Notes under the pieces: generated by a model
What the model was told of the DNA's origin: nothing
The model's database searches: none
The model's input: the letters and a program-made list of their open reading frames with translations, nothing else
Assembly (NCBI GenBank): GCA_017983955.1
Contig: JAGOAJ010000003.1
Coordinates: 62,001-126,000 of the forward strand
Reading direction: 5' to 3'
Origin: Burkholderiaceae bacterium
GTDB lineage: Bacteria > Pseudomonadota > Gammaproteobacteria > Burkholderiales > Burkholderiaceae_B
Length of the DNA stretch: 64,000 nucleotides
Position numbers and translations under genes: made by a program
Part shown: piece by piece, positions 1 through 11,052 of the stretch
Numbering within the stretch: position 1 is the stretch's first letter
Layout: each line of letters begins with the position of its first letter

Positions 1-1
1 T

Positions 2-358
2 GGCGATAGGTCTGAAAATGGCGACTACATCTACGGCAAAAAGCGTTTGCGCGAAATCGACCGCCGCATGCGTTTCCTGACCAAACGTTTGGAAATTGCT
101 GAAGTCGTCGACCCTTCGGCTCAACCCAATCGCGACCAAGTCTTTTTTGGGGCAACCGTAGTCTATTCGGACAAGGCCGGTGAAGAGTTCCGCGTCACTA
201 TTGTTGGCGTAGACGAAGCTGAACCGTTACAAGGGAAAATCAGCTGGATTTCGCCGGTGGCACGTGCTTTGCTGAAGGCTAGGGAAGGCGACACCATCAC
301 CTTACGTACGCCCGCAGGCATAGACGAATTGGACGTGTTGGAAGTCATTTATCCCTAA
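2..358 (+). CDS. greB: Transcription elongation factor GreB, 3' part
   Basis: The reading frame is open from the window edge and encodes the last 118 residues of a GreA/GreB-family factor, which rescues backtracked RNA polymerase by stimulating transcript cleavage through the secondary channel. Visible are the end of the N-terminal coiled coil (YIYGKKRLREIDRRMRFLTK) and the FKBP-like C-terminal domain ending in an LDVLEVIYP-type strand. The pattern GKKRLREIDRR is typical of GreB rather than GreA, and GreB is normally about 158 residues, so roughly 40 N-terminal residues lie outside the window. The TTG at 47 is internal, not a start. purL follows after 67 bp on the same strand. Confidence 0.93.
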   Translation, partial: GDRSENGDYIYGKKRLREIDRRMRFLTKRLEIAEVVDPSAQPNRDQVFFGATVVYSDKAGEEFRVTIVGVDEAEPLQGKISWISPVARALLKAREGDTITLRTPAGIDELDVLEVIYP

Positions 359-425
359 GGGCAGTCCTTAATACGGGTATGCGGCTAAAATAGGGGTATT
401 CCCTTCATTTTGCCTGCCTCGTATC

Positions 426-3400
426 GTGAATTCCATACTGTATTTTTCCGGCTCGCCGGTACTGTCGTCTTTCCGCCGTGAACGCCTGTTGCAGCGTTTT
501 TCCGAACTTGACCTGCCAGTGGCCGATATTACGGCGCACTACGAACACTACGTCTGGTTAAATGCGGAACTGGCGCAAGCCGATCACCAAAAACTGTCGC
601 AATTGCTGACCTATGGCGATCCCGTTGCCGCCACGCCAGACGCGCATAAAGCTTTGGTGTTGCGGATATTTCCGCGTTTTGGCACCATCTCCCCTTGGGC
701 TAGCAAAGCGACAGATATCGCGCATAATTGCGGTCTTCAGACCGTGCGCCGTATTGAACGCGGCATACATTACGCCATTACCCCAACCCGTGGGCTGCTG
801 GGTACCAAGTCATTTACTCCTGAACAGTTGTCTGCGATTGCTGCTTGCCTGCACGACCGTATGACAGACACGGTGGTGGACGCCAGCTTTGACGGTTCTG
901 CTTTGTTCGCCTCGTTGCCGGGCAAGCCTATACAGATCATAGATATTTTGGCTGATGGTCAGTCGGCACTGGAAACAGCTAACCGGCAATTGGGTCTGGC
1001 CCTGTCGGAAGACGAAATTGAATATCTGGATGTCGCATTCCGCCAATTGGGGCGCAACCCCACGGATGTGGAATTGATGATGTTCGCCCAGGCCAATAGC
1101 GAACACTGCCGCCACAAAATATTCAATGCACAATGGGTGATTGATGGCGTAGCCCAGGACAACACCTTGTTTGGCATGATACGGGCTACCCATGCCGCTC
1201 AGCCCGACGGCACCATCGTGGCGTATTCGGATAATGCTGCCGTCATGGCCGGTGGCCCAGCCACCTTGTTTCATGCCGGACGCAATCCTGATGTGTCGGA
1301 ATACCAGCATTACGATACCGTGGTCCACACCCTGATGAAGGTGGAAACCCACAATCACCCGACGGCGATTGCGCCATATCCCGGGGCAGGAACCGGTGCA
1401 GGCGGCGAAATTCGTGATGAAGGTGCAACCGGGCGCGGTTCCAAACCCAAAGCCGGTTTGACCGGGTTTACCGTCTCCAATTTGCGTTTTAAGGACGCCA
1501 TAGAACCTTGGGAAGGCGAAGACTATGGCGCACCTGACCGTATCGCCAGTCCACTGGACATCATGATAGAAGGTCCCATAGGCGGTGCAGCCTTCAATAA
1601 CGAGTTTGGTCGCCCCAACTTGCTGGGCTATTTTCGTGTTTACGAACAGTCGGTAGACGCCATCCGCTGGGGCTATCACAAGCCCATCATGATCGCTGGC
1701 GGCTTGGGCTCTATTGATGGCCGTTTAACCCACAAAGATCCCATCCCCCCCGGTGCCTTGCTGATACAGCTGGGCGGCCCCGGCATGCGTATAGGCATGG
1801 GCGGTGGCGCGGCATCCAGCATGAGCGTGGGCGCTAACACCGCTGAATTGGACTTTGATTCTGTACAACGTGGCAATCCTGAACTGGAACGCCGTGCCCA
1901 GGAAGTTATAGACCGTTGCTGGCAACAGGGCGACGACAACCCCATTATTGCCATCCATGATGTGGGTGCAGGTGGCTTGTCCAATGCTTTTCCCGAGTTG
2001 GTCAACGATGCAGGCCGTGGGGCTATCTTCGAGTTGCAGCAGGTACACCTGGAAGAGTCCGGCTTATCGCCCGCTGAAATCTGGAGCAATGAATCCCAGG
2101 AACGCTACGTACTGGCGATATTGCCCAGCAATCTGGACCATTTCGACCGTATCGCCAAACGCGAACGCTGTCCTTATGCGGTAGTGGGCGTTGCCACTGA
2201 AGAGCGCCAGTTGCGTGTAACGTATGGCGAAGGCCTACCTGGCGTGTCAGACACAATTACACCTTTGGCCGAGGGCGCGATACGGCCTGTGGATGTGCCT
2301 ATCGAGGTGATACTGGATAAGCCGCCGCGTATGTTGCGCGACGTACAGCGCCAGGCAACTCATGGCACAGACCTGGATTTGACGGTCATTCCCTTGGCTG
2401 AAGCCATCAACCGGGTTTTGCGTCACCCCACAGTGGCTAACAAAACCTTCTTGATCACCATAGGCGACCGTAGCGTTGGGGGCTTAAACAGCCGCGACCA
2501 AATGGTAGGTCCGTGGCAAGTGCCGGTCGCCGATTGCGCCGTCACTTTGGCGGATCGTGAAGGTGTGCGTGGCGAAGCCATGGCCATGGGCGAACGTACG
2601 CCGTTGGCTATTTTGGATGCGCCAGCGTCTGGCCGTATGGCCGTGGCCGAGGCCCTGACCAACCTGGTAGCTGCCGACGTGGCGGGGCTCAAGGACATCA
2701 AGCTGTCTGCCAACTGGATGGCCGCTTGTGGTGTCGATGGGCAGGATGCTGCGCTGTATGACACGGTGTCTGCTGTCAGTGATTGGTGCCAGCAATTGGA
2801 TCTGTCCATACCCGTGGGTAAGGATTCGCTGTCCATGCGTACCGTCTGGGATACCGACGGTCAGGATAGGGAAGTGCGCTCGCCAGTGTCCTTGGTGGTC
2901 ACGGCTTTTGCACCGGTAACTGATGTGCGCGCCACCTTGACGCCACAATTGCGCACTGACGTGGGCGAAACCTGCTTGATACTGATAGACCTGGGCTTTG
3001 GTCAGCAAAGAATGGGTGGTTCTGTACTAGCGCAAACCTTTGACCATGTAGGCCAGCAGGCGCCAGACATCACGGATGCCGCAGCCTTACGTACATTCTT
3101 CCGGGTTATCAGGGAATTGGCCGCTGCTGGCCAAGTGCTGGCTTATCACGACCGTTCTGATGGTGGCTTGTTGGCCACTGTGTGTGAAATGGCCTTTGCC
3201 GGACACGTCGGTGTCTCCATGAATTTGGATATGTTGACCATAGATGCCCAGACGTCCGACTGGGGTGATTACAAGATACGTGCAGACCAGGTCGCCGTAC
3301 AGCGTGACGAAGCCACCCTGAAAGCACTATTTACCGAAGAAGTTGGCGGGGTTATTCAGGTACGTCGCGATCAACGTGACGCAGTGATGCAACATTTGCG

Positions 3401-4481
3401 CACCGCAGGCTTATCGGCGCATTCTCATGTTATTGGCAGCCTGAATACCAAGGATGAAATCCAGGTATTCCGCGATGGTTTGTGCATCTACCAACAGCCT
3501 AGAGCCGAGCTTGGGCAACAATGGAGCGAAGTCAGCCGCCGCATTATGGCGCTGCGTGATAATCCGGCCTGCGCCCAGGCGGAATTCGATCTCTGGCAAG
3601 ATAGTGCTGACCCAGGCTTCCAGCCCAAAGTCGCTTTTAATCCCCAGGAAGACATCGCTGCACCTTATATTGCGAAAGGCGCGCGTCCTGCAGTAGCTAT
3701 TTTGCGCGAGCAGGGCTGTAACAGCCATGTGGAAATGGCGTGGGCCTTTGACAAGGCCGGCTTCCAAACCCTGGATGTGCACATGACCGATCTGCTATCG
3801 GGTCGTACCAAACTGGACGATATGCATGGGCTGGTGATGGTGGGCGGCTTTAGCTACGGCGACGTTCTTGGTGCAGGCGAAGGCTGGGCGCGCAGCATAC
3901 GTTATAACGCCATGCTGGCCGACCAGTTTGCTGCCTACTTTGCGCGTCCCGATAGCTTTGCCTTGGGTGTGTGCAATGGCTGCCAGATGATGGCAGCATT
4001 GGCCACCATGATACCGGGGGCGCAGCACTGGCCGCGCTTCACCCGCAACCAGTCCGAAAAGTATGAAGCGCGTTTGTCCATGGTGGAAATTGCCGATTCA
4101 CCGTCCTTGTTTTTGCAAGGCATGGCAGGTACTCAATTACCCGTGGCTGTGGCGCATGGCGAAGGCTATGCCAACTTTAGCCAACAGGGTGACGCGGCTA
4201 AGGTACTGACTAGCCTGCGCTACATAGACAACCAGGGCCAAGCTACCCAACAATATCCGTACAATCCGAATGGCAGTCCTGAAGGCATAGCAGGCGTAAC
4301 TACTGCTGACGGACGTTTCACCATCATGATGCCGCACCCCGAGCGGGTAACGCGTAATGTGATGATGTCGTGGGCGCCCGAACAGTGGGGGCCAGCGGAT
4401 CAGGGTGGCGTTAGCAGCGAAAATGGTGGCTACAGCCCGTGGATGCGCATGTTCCGTAATGCGCGGGTGCAACTGGGCTAA
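426..4481 (+). CDS. purL: Phosphoribosylformylglycinamidine synthase (single-chain PurL)
   Basis: This enzyme makes FGAM from FGAR, glutamine and ATP, the fourth step of purine synthesis, in the cytosol. At 1351 residues it is the large proteobacterial form, which fuses a PurS-like N-terminal domain, the two-lobed ATP-binding synthase core and a C-terminal glutamine amidotransferase. In the synthase, [20 protein letters not shown] and the [14 protein letters not shown] segment are recognisable. In the amidotransferase, by my count Cys1183 lies in GVCNGCQMM and the His1304/Glu1306 pair lies in MPHPERV. The start is GTG at 426, chosen because it gives the family N terminus ([15 protein letters not shown]). 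An intrinsic terminator follows directly. A 289-codon frame on the opposite strand (810-1679) is a shadow. Confidence 0.98.
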   Translation: MNSILYFSGSPVLSSFRRERLLQRFSELDLPVADITAHYEHYVWLNAELAQADHQKLSQLLTYGDPVAATPDAHKALVLRIFPRFGTISPWASKATDIAHNCGLQTVRRIERGIHYAITPTRGLLGTKSFTPEQLSAIAACLHDRMTDTVVDASFDGSALFASLPGKPIQIIDILADGQSALETANRQLGLALSEDEIEYLDVAFRQLGRNPTDVELMMFAQANSEHCRHKIFNAQWVIDGVAQDNTLFGMIRATHAAQPDGTIVAYSDNAAVMAGGPATLFHAGRNPDVSEYQHYDTVVHTLMKVETHNHPTAIAPYPGAGTGAGGEIRDEGATGRGSKPKAGLTGFTVSNLRFKDAIEPWEGEDYGAPDRIASPLDIMIEGPIGGAAFNNEFGRPNLLGYFRVYEQSVDAIRWGYHKPIMIAGGLGSIDGRLTHKDPIPPGALLIQLGGPGMRIGMGGGAASSMSVGANTAELDFDSVQRGNPELERRAQEVIDRCWQQGDDNPIIAIHDVGAGGLSNAFPELVNDAGRGAIFELQQVHLEESGLSPAEIWSNESQERYVLAILPSNLDHFDRIAKRERCPYAVVGVATEERQLRVTYGEGLPGVSDTITPLAEGAIRPVDVPIEVILDKPPRMLRDVQRQATHGTDLDLTVIPLAEAINRVLRHPTVANKTFLITIGDRSVGGLNSRDQMVGPWQVPVADCAVTLADREGVRGEAMAMGERTPLAILDAPASGRMAVAEALTNLVAADVAGLKDIKLSANWMAACGVDGQDAALYDTVSAVSDWCQQLDLSIPVGKDSLSMRTVWDTDGQDREVRSPVSLVVTAFAPVTDVRATLTPQLRTDVGETCLILIDLGFGQQRMGGSVLAQTFDHVGQQAPDITDAAALRTFFRVIRELAAAGQVLAYHDRSDGGLLATVCEMAFAGHVGVSMNLDMLTIDAQTSDWGDYKIRADQVAVQRDEATLKALFTEEVGGVIQVRRDQRDAVMQHLRTAGLSAHSHVIGSLNTKDEIQVFRDGLCIYQQPRAELGQQWSEVSRRIMALRDNPACAQAEFDLWQDSADPGFQPKVAFNPQEDIAAPYIAKGARPAVAILREQGCNSHVEMAWAFDKAGFQTLDVHMTDLLSGRTKLDDMHGLVMVGGFSYGDVLGAGEGWARSIRYNAMLADQFAAYFARPDSFALGVCNGCQMMAALATMIPGAQHWPRFTRNQSEKYEARLSMVEIADSPSLFLQGMAGTQLPVAVAHGEGYANFSQQGDAAKVLTSLRYIDNQGQATQQYPYNPNGSPEGIAGVTTADGRFTIMMPHPERVTRNVMMSWAPEQWGPADQGGVSSENGGYSPWMRMFRNARVQLG

Positions 4482-4513
4482 GCAGCCTGGCATCATCTTT
4501 AGCAGCAAAAGCC

Positions 4514-4551
4514 AGGACGAACTTGCACTTAACGTAAGTTCGTCCTTTTTT
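4514..4551 (+). terminator. Rho-independent terminator after purL
   Basis: An 11-bp perfect stem (aggacgaactt at 4514-4524 pairing with aagttcgtcct at 4536-4546) is closed by an 11-base loop and followed by a run of T. It lies 32 bp after the purL stop and ends purL transcription before the guaB promoter. Confidence 0.9.
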
Positions 4552-4576
4552 ACAAGAAAAAACCAGCAGATAGGCG

Positions 4577-4600
4577 TATAATTCTGCTTTGCACGGAGTT
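4577..4600 (+). promoter_or_regulatory. guaB -10 box and ribosome binding site
   Basis: A consensus TATAAT lies at 4577-4582 and GGAG at 4595-4598, eight bases before the ATG at 4606. No convincing -35 box is visible 17 bases upstream. If the -10 is used, the leader is very short, so guaB would start just after the purL terminator as its own unit. Confidence 0.45.
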
Positions 4601-4602
4601 AG

Positions 4603-6066
<1,464 letters not shown>

Positions 6067-6093
6067 ACCCCGGTCGTGAAATCGCTGTACCTG

Positions 6094-6130
6094 AACCCGC
6101 AAATGCATGCTTGTATTTGCGGGTTTGGTT
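6094..6130 (+). terminator. Intrinsic terminator after guaB
   Basis: The stem aacccgcaaa (6094-6103) pairs with tttgcgggtt (6116-6125) around a 12-base loop and is followed by tggttt. It lies between the convergent 3' ends of guaB and the hydrolase gene and may act on both strands, although the T-run is better on the plus strand. Confidence 0.75.
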
Positions 6131-6142
6131 TATGGCGGACGC

Positions 6143-6874
6143 CTAAAACGTCAGGCGATGCAGTAGATCGCTGACTTTATCAGGTGCTGACACGATGGCA
6201 GCATGGCCTTCTGACAGCTCTTCCCAAGCCCATTCGGGTTGGTCTCTGGCCCAGGTCGCTGATGGCTGCACTGCCCGGAATACCGGTTGAACACAATGCA
6301 CATAGGTACAGGGCAGGCCGTTGCCTACGGGGTATTGCAACTGCAAGCTGCTTTCGTAGACACCCAGCGGTTGCGGTGTCAGTCTGGTATCTAGAAAGGC
6401 TATATCCTTGGGGTTAGTCAGGCCCAGTGCCTGGGGACGCGGGGGCAACAGGGCAGGTACTGGCAGTTGCTGTGCCGCTGATCTTAGGTTGGCTGCTACT
6501 TCATCGGGCAGGGTGTCAAAGACAGTGGTGCCGCTTTCCAACAGAAAGGCATCCAGATACACCAGTTGCTGTATACGTTCCGGCATGATGTCGGCCACGC
6601 CCGTAATGGCCAGGCCGCCAAAGCTGTGACCCACCAACACCACCTGCTGCAGATCTTCGTAGATCAGCACATTGGCAATATCCTGAACATAGGTGTCCAG
6701 CGTAATGTCAGGATTTAGCAAATGCTTGCGTTCACCCACGCCAGTCTGGGTCGGCGTGTACACCTGGTGACCCAGGGCGCGTAATCGGTTGGCAACGCGA
6801 GCCCAGCACCAGCCGCCATGCCAGGCACCGTGTACCAATACAAAAACAGCAGGAGTAGATGTTGTCGTTGACAT
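6143..6874 (-). CDS. Alpha/beta hydrolase (esterase family)
   Basis: This is a 243-residue alpha/beta-hydrolase. The oxyanion-hole strand is FVLVHGAWHGGWCW (about residues 11-24), the nucleophile elbow is VGHSFGG with Ser84, and the C-terminal histidine is probably His224 in LSEGHAA. The GAWHGGWCW start and the ERKHLLNPDITLDTYVQDI segment match the compact family that includes plant methylesterase and hydroxynitrile-lyase relatives and many bacterial hydrolases of unknown substrate. I prefer the ATG at 6874 (MSTTTSTP) to a GTG eight codons upstream, since the extra residues are not family-like. Neither start has a strong ribosome site. The gene lies alone between guaB and guaA, facing guaB tail to tail. 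The substrate cannot be inferred. Confidence 0.85.
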   Translation of the reverse strand: MSTTTSTPAVFVLVHGAWHGGWCWARVANRLRALGHQVYTPTQTGVGERKHLLNPDITLDTYVQDIANVLIYEDLQQVVLVGHSFGGLAITGVADIMPERIQQLVYLDAFLLESGTTVFDTLPDEVAANLRSAAQQLPVPALLPPRPQALGLTNPKDIAFLDTRLTPQPLGVYESSLQLQYPVGNGLPCTYVHCVQPVFRAVQPSATWARDQPEWAWEELSEGHAAIVSAPDKVSDLLHRLTF

Positions 6875-6996
6875 AGATATAAGCCCGTAAAAATACACCG
6901 ATGTTGTAAATGATGCAGTTTAACTGCCCCTAGAGCCTGCGTAAGCGCGGCCAATACGTTACATTACTACCTTGATTTCTTTTTTTCTTTTAAGCC

Positions 6997-8583
6997 ATGC
7001 ACCAGCGTATCCTTATTCTTGATTACGGTTCACAAGTCACCCAATTAATAGCCCGCCGCGTACGCGAAGCCGGTGTGTTTTGTGAAATTCACCCTGGTGA
7101 TGTCAGCGATGACTTCATTCGTGAACAGCAAGGCTTGAAAGGCATTATATTGTCTGGCAGCCACGCCTCGGCCTATGACACGGACTCCATGAAAGTACCA
7201 TCTCAGGTCTTTGAGGCTGGCGTACCAGTGCTGGGCATATGCTACGGCATGCAGTCCATGGCCATGCAGCTGGGCGGTAAGGTTGAATGGTCCGACCAGC
7301 GTGAATTCGGCTACGCCGAAGTCCGTGCCCGTGGCCATACCCGTTTGCTGGACGGCCTGCAAGACTTCAGTACCGATCAAGGCCACGGTATGCTCAAGGT
7401 CTGGATGAGCCACGGCGACAAAGTCACTGAAATGCCGCCAGGTTTTAAATTGATGGCGTCTACGCCATCTTGCCCAATTGCCGGCATGGCCGACGAAGAA
7501 CGCGGCTTTTACGCCGTACAGTTTCACCCTGAAGTCACCCACACTGCGCAGGGTTTGGCAATACTGACCCGTTTTGTCAAAGACATCTGCCAGTGCAGCG
7601 CCGACTGGAATATGCCCGACTACGTTGCCGAAGCCGTTGCCAGCATACGTGAACAAGTAGGCACAGATGACGTCATACTGGGCCTGTCGGGTGGGGTGGA
7701 TTCCTCTGTTGCCGCCGCGTTAATCCACAAAGCTATAGGTGACCAACTAACCTGCGTCTTTGTCGATCACGGCTTGCTGCGCCTGGACGAAGGCAAGCAA
7801 GTCATGGAAACCATGGGCAATCACTTCGGCATGAATATCATCCATGTCGACGCCAGCGCCCAGTTCATGGGTAAGCTAGCCGGCGTTACCGACCCAGAAG
7901 CAAAACGGAAAATTATCGGCAAGGAATTTGTCGAAGTCTTTCAGGCCGAAGCTGGTAAGCTACCTAACGCCCGCTGGTTAGCGCAAGGCACCATCTACCC
8001 TGATGTGATTGAATCGGCCAACGCCAAGTCAGGCAAAGCCGTAGCCATCAAATCCCACCACAACGTGGGCGGCCTGCCTGAAACACTGAATTTGAAACTG
8101 CTGGAACCCTTGCGCGAATTGTTCAAGGACGAAGTCCGAAAACTGGGTGTCGCCTTGGGGCTATCTCCCGCCATGGTTTATCGCCACCCCTTTCCAGGAC
8201 CTGGCTTGGGCGTACGTATTCTGGGTGAAGTCAAACACGAATATGCGGACCTGCTGCGCCGCGCTGATGCGATCTTCATCGAAGAACTGCGCAATACTCA
8301 AGATACAGTAACGGGTCAAAGCTGGTACGACCTGACCTCACAAGCCTTCGCTGTGTTCTTGCCGGTGAAGTCGGTGGGCGTCATGGGCGATGGCCGCACC
8401 TACGAGTACGTGGTGGCCTTACGTGCTGTGCAAACCTCGGACTTCATGACTGCCGATTGGGCGCCATTGCCTTATCCGTTGTTGGCCAAGGTATCGGGGC
8501 GCATCATTAACGAAGTGCGCGGCATCAACCGCGTGGTTTATGACGTGTCTAGCAAGCCGCCTGCGACTATTGAGTGGGAATAA
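6997..8583 (+). CDS. guaA: GMP synthase (glutamine-hydrolysing)
   Basis: GuaA converts XMP to GMP using ATP and glutamine. The 528 residues hold an N-terminal class I amidotransferase (Cys82 in [15 protein letters not shown] as the His/Glu pair), the ATP-pyrophosphatase P-loop (GLSGGVDSS) and the C-terminal dimerisation domain ending in KPPATIEWE. The last codons, GAG TGG GAA T, are the attachment site of the adjacent integrase. The stop is TAA, whereas the matching sequence at the far end of the island (38052 onward) continues with TGA. So integration has probably replaced the native stop codon while leaving the protein unchanged. The native terminator now lies about 29.5 kb away. Confidence 0.98.
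   Translation: MHQRILILDYGSQVTQLIARRVREAGVFCEIHPGDVSDDFIREQQGLKGIILSGSHASAYDTDSMKVPSQVFEAGVPVLGICYGMQSMAMQLGGKVEWSDQREFGYAEVRARGHTRLLDGLQDFSTDQGHGMLKVWMSHGDKVTEMPPGFKLMASTPSCPIAGMADEERGFYAVQFHPEVTHTAQGLAILTRFVKDICQCSADWNMPDYVAEAVASIREQVGTDDVILGLSGGVDSSVAAALIHKAIGDQLTCVFVDHGLLRLDEGKQVMETMGNHFGMNIIHVDASAQFMGKLAGVTDPEAKRKIIGKEFVEVFQAEAGKLPNARWLAQGTIYPDVIESANAKSGKAVAIKSHHNVGGLPETLNLKLLEPLRELFKDEVRKLGVALGLSPAMVYRHPFPGPGLGVRILGEVKHEYADLLRRADAIFIEELRNTQDTVTGQSWYDLTSQAFAVFLPVKSVGVMGDGRTYEYVVALRAVQTSDFMTADWAPLPYPLLAKVSGRIINEVRGINRVVYDVSSKPPATIEWE
8572..8581. other. attL core in the guaA 3' end
   Basis: The ten bases gagtgggaat are the last codons of guaA. They recur exactly at 38052-38061 and with one change at 36475-36484. 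The protein sequence IEWE is nearly invariant in GuaA, which makes this a stable target for integrases. The exact crossover point cannot be fixed from one sequence. Confidence 0.8.
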
Positions 8584-8883
8584 AATCAGGTCCTTTTGGG
8601 ACTATCGCTACTTATCGAAAAACCACCGTAACGTATTGATTTATAATTAAATATGTTGCGGTGACTATCGGTAGCTATCGCTGACCAGCAAAACAAGTTG
8701 ACGATAGAAGTGGCGGTAGGAACCGGTGGCCCGATTAAGACCCTGCCGTTCACTATTCAGACCAAATCGGTCTTTGACGGTAAAACGCTCCTCTGGAAAG
8801 CTTATTTTATGCGGCTTTCCGGGCATCAGCAGGTCTCCTGACCCCTGACGGTAAAAAGCCGTCATAAACAGGAGAAAACTTCG
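8584..8883. promoter_or_regulatory. Left-end integrase region with repeated arm-type sites
   Basis: This 300-bp gap between guaA and the integrase holds no gene. It carries short repeats: gactatcg at 8605 and 8662 with tagctatcgctg beside the second, and the 11-mer tgacggtaaaa at 8775-8785 and 8846-8856. The 11-mer occurs again near the right end at 36392-36402. Such repeats flanking a core site are the expected layout of integrase or excisionase binding arms. The second 11-mer is part of the hairpin tgacggtaaaaagccgtca. Just before the integrase ATG (8884) the sequence acaggagaaaacttcg supplies an AGGAG ribosome site. Confidence 0.55.
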
Positions 8884-10140
8884 ATGCTTACTGACACCGC
8901 ACTACGCAATCTCAAGCCTAAGGCCAAGATTTATAAGGCTTCTGACCGCGACGGGATGTACGTCACGGTATCGCCCACCGGTACCATCACCTTCCGCTAT
9001 GATTACCGTCTCAACGGTCGGCGCGAGACGCTGACCATTGGCCGCTACGGGCCAGCGGGCATTTCGCTGGCCCTGGCTCGTGAAAAGCTGATCGACGCTA
9101 AGAAAGCCGTCGCCCAGGGCATCTCCCCGGCGCTGGAGAAGCAGCGCGAGAAACGCCGGCTGACCGCCGCCAAGACCTTCGGTGACATGACCGAAAAATG
9201 GCTGGCCGGTGCCCGCATGGCCGACAGCACCAAGGCGATGCGCAAGCACATCATTGCTCGGGACATCCTGCCGGCCTTTCAGAATCGGAAGCTCAATGAA
9301 ATCACCGCCGGTGACCTGCGCGCCCTTTGCAACAAGGTGAAGGATCGTGGTGCCCCCGCCACAGGGGTCCACATTCGAGACATCGTGAAACAGGTCTACA
9401 CCTTCGCCATCCTGCACGGCGAGAAGGTGGATAACCCGGGCAACGACGTGAGTGCTGCGTCAATTGCGACCTTTGTACCAAAGGATCGCGCCTTGTCGCC
9501 GCTGGAGATTCGGCTGATGGCCCGACAGATGGAGTCGGTGGCGACCTATCCGACCATCCGACTGGCGTTACGCATGATTCTGCTCACGCTGGTGCGCAAA
9601 AGCGAACTGATCAAAGCCACCTGGGACGAAGTCGATTTTGAGAACGCAGTCTGGACGATCTCCAAGGAACGGATGAAAGGGCGCAATCCGCATGTGGTCT
9701 ATTTGTCTCGTCAAGCGCTCGATATCTTCGTTGCGCTGCATACGTGCGCGGCTGGCTCCAAGTTTGTGCTTCCCTCGCGCTATGATTCTGACCGTTGCAT
9801 GTCCCAGGCGACCTTGAACCGGATCACGCAGATTGTGGCGGAGCGGGCCAAGGCCGCCGGTTTGCCGCTGGAGCCGTTCACCGTCCACGACCTGCGCCGT
9901 ACCGGCTCGACGCTGCTGAACGAAGTCGGCTTCAACCGCGATTGGATCGAGAAGTGCCTGGCGCACGAAGACGGCCGTTCTTCGCGCTCGATCTACAACA
10001 AGGCCGAGTACGCCGAGCAGCGGCGCCACATGTTGCAAGAGTGGGCCAACATGGTTGATGCTTGGATCGACGGGGAGAGCTACGTGCCCGCATTGACGCC
10101 GGCGAACGCGGTGGTGCCGACGTTGAGCGCGATGGCGTAA
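8884..10140 (+). CDS. int: Tyrosine integrase, P4 / DUF4102 type, guaA-targeting
   Basis: This 418-residue site-specific recombinase probably integrates and excises the island at guaA. The N-terminal arm-binding DUF4102 domain covers about residues 1-90 (LTDTALRNLKPKAK; DGMYVTVSPTG; IGRYG), a core-binding SAM-like domain follows (about 100-185), and the catalytic domain spans about 205-395. By my count the active-site set is R238, H335-D-L-R338, H361 and the nucleophile Y371 (SIYNKAEYAEQRR), all present, so the enzyme should be active. It starts with ATG after a good AGGAG site and reads away from guaA, the usual layout for this family. A 10-bp hairpin follows the stop. A fragment of a related integrase lies beside the second att copy (36593-36820). 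Confidence 0.95.
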   Translation: MLTDTALRNLKPKAKIYKASDRDGMYVTVSPTGTITFRYDYRLNGRRETLTIGRYGPAGISLALAREKLIDAKKAVAQGISPALEKQREKRRLTAAKTFGDMTEKWLAGARMADSTKAMRKHIIARDILPAFQNRKLNEITAGDLRALCNKVKDRGAPATGVHIRDIVKQVYTFAILHGEKVDNPGNDVSAASIATFVPKDRALSPLEIRLMARQMESVATYPTIRLALRMILLTLVRKSELIKATWDEVDFENAVWTISKERMKGRNPHVVYLSRQALDIFVALHTCAAGSKFVLPSRYDSDRCMSQATLNRITQIVAERAKAAGLPLEPFTVHDLRRTGSTLLNEVGFNRDWIEKCLAHEDGRSSRSIYNKAEYAEQRRHMLQEWANMVDAWIDGESYVPALTPANAVVPTLSAMA

Positions 10141-10146
10141 GATGGC

Positions 10147-10174
10147 GGCCAGGCTGTCATCTGGCAGCCTGGCC
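10147..10174 (+). terminator. Perfect hairpin after the integrase gene
   Basis: Ten bases, ggccaggctg (10147-10156), pair perfectly with cagcctggcc (10165-10174) across an eight-base loop, seven bases after the integrase stop. There is no T-run on either strand, so it is a terminator only in the broad sense; it may instead stabilise the 3' end of the mRNA. Confidence 0.5.
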
Positions 10175-10258
10175 AATCGTTCCCATGCTGGAGATCACTA
10201 AACTGCATCACGTACCGTAAGCAGCAAGAGGCTGACAACGATGCTAAGGAGTAGTGCG

Positions 10259-10531
10259 ATGGAATACACCTTTACCCTGACATATCAGCTCGCCGACGAC
10301 GATCGCAACCCGGATGCGTTGCTTGAGCGCCTGGGCGAAGCGGGCTGCAACGATGCCTTGGTGGGTATTGGGCAGCCGGGGCGCTTGGCGTTGAAGTTCA
10401 CCCGCGAAGCCACCGATGCCGGTGCCGCAATGCGTAGCGCGTTGGCGGACGTACGGCGCGCTGCGCCGTCGGCCCGACTGATTGAAGCCGCGCCGGATGT
10501 GGTCGGGACCCAACGTGCCCTAGGGGATTAA
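10259..10531 (+). CDS. Short regulator-like protein, probably lacking its DNA-binding half
   Basis: This 90-residue protein begins MEYTFTLTYQLADDD and contains LLERLGEAGCNDALVGIGQPGRLAL. From memory, these residues match the N-terminal half of a family of about 190 residues found in ICEs, whose C-terminal half is an AlpA-like helix-turn-helix. Here the frame stops at about the point where that domain should begin (DVVGTQRALGD). It is either a short standalone form or the product of a 3' truncation. I chose ATG 10259 because AAGGAG lies seven bases upstream; an ATG six codons earlier lacks a site. It follows the integrase by 118 bp and converges with the AlpA-type gene on the other strand. Confidence 0.6.
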   Translation: MEYTFTLTYQLADDDRNPDALLERLGEAGCNDALVGIGQPGRLALKFTREATDAGAAMRSALADVRRAAPSARLIEAAPDVVGTQRALGD

Positions 10532-10555
10532 GAGGGGTAGGGGGATGATTGGGCA

Positions 10556-10930
10556 TTACGGTGAGTTTTTGACGGGACGTGTTTTGCGTTGCCTGACATC
10601 CGGCCCTGTCGAGCGACTTGTTGAGGTGAAGCGTGAGGCTTGCTTGCGCGCTTCTATCCAAGCATGCACCTCTTCCAAGTCCCAGACGACGCAACGCGGC
10701 GTCAGGTTGAAGCGGCGCGGGAACTCGCCTCGGCGCTCCATTTCGTAGATGGTTGTTTCGGCCAAAGGGACGATCTGGCGTAGTTCCTGGCGGCGGATGG
10801 TACGACGAAAAGGCAATACGCCGCCCTTTGGAAACTGAGGCAGATCACCGTAAGCGTCAGAATCGGGCAGCGGCATCGATGCTTCGATGCCATGGCGTTG
10901 GCTACTTTTCTGGAACGGTTGATTATCCAT
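10556..10930 (-). CDS. AlpA-family helix-turn-helix regulator
   Basis: This is a 124-residue protein with the AlpA / MerR-like fold in its middle. The segment RRQELRQIVPLAETTIYEMERRGEFPRR is the helix-turn-helix, followed by a wing with WDLEEVHAWIEARK. AlpA proteins act as excisionase-type factors or as activators of integrase expression in P4-like elements. Its place one gene away from an integrase of that family fits such a role, but its target is not known. The N-terminal 45 residues and the basic C-terminal tail (RSTGPDVRQRKTRPVK) lie outside the conserved fold. ATG 10930 is preferred over an upstream start because GGAG lies seven bases before it. Confidence 0.8.
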   Translation of the reverse strand: MDNQPFQKSSQRHGIEASMPLPDSDAYGDLPQFPKGGVLPFRRTIRRQELRQIVPLAETTIYEMERRGEFPRRFNLTPRCVVWDLEEVHAWIEARKQASRFTSTSRSTGPDVRQRKTRPVKNSP

Positions 10931-11052
10931 GTCGCACTCCGCGAATATGTGGCGCTGCACGTTTTTCTGTTGTACGGAGCAATGGTAGCGTTCATCGACT
11001 ATTGCTGAAACCTGCGGCAGCGTAGCGGGGCGTATCTCGCTGGTGTAGACAG

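Noticed and set aside
810-1679. Open frame of 289 codons antisense to purL
   Set aside because: It lies wholly opposite conserved purL sequence, has no family-like residues, and is explained by codon bias in the sense gene.
8665-8865. Minus-strand frame of 66 codons left of the integrase
   Set aside because: It lies in the att region with repeated arm-like motifs and has no ribosome site or recognisable sequence.
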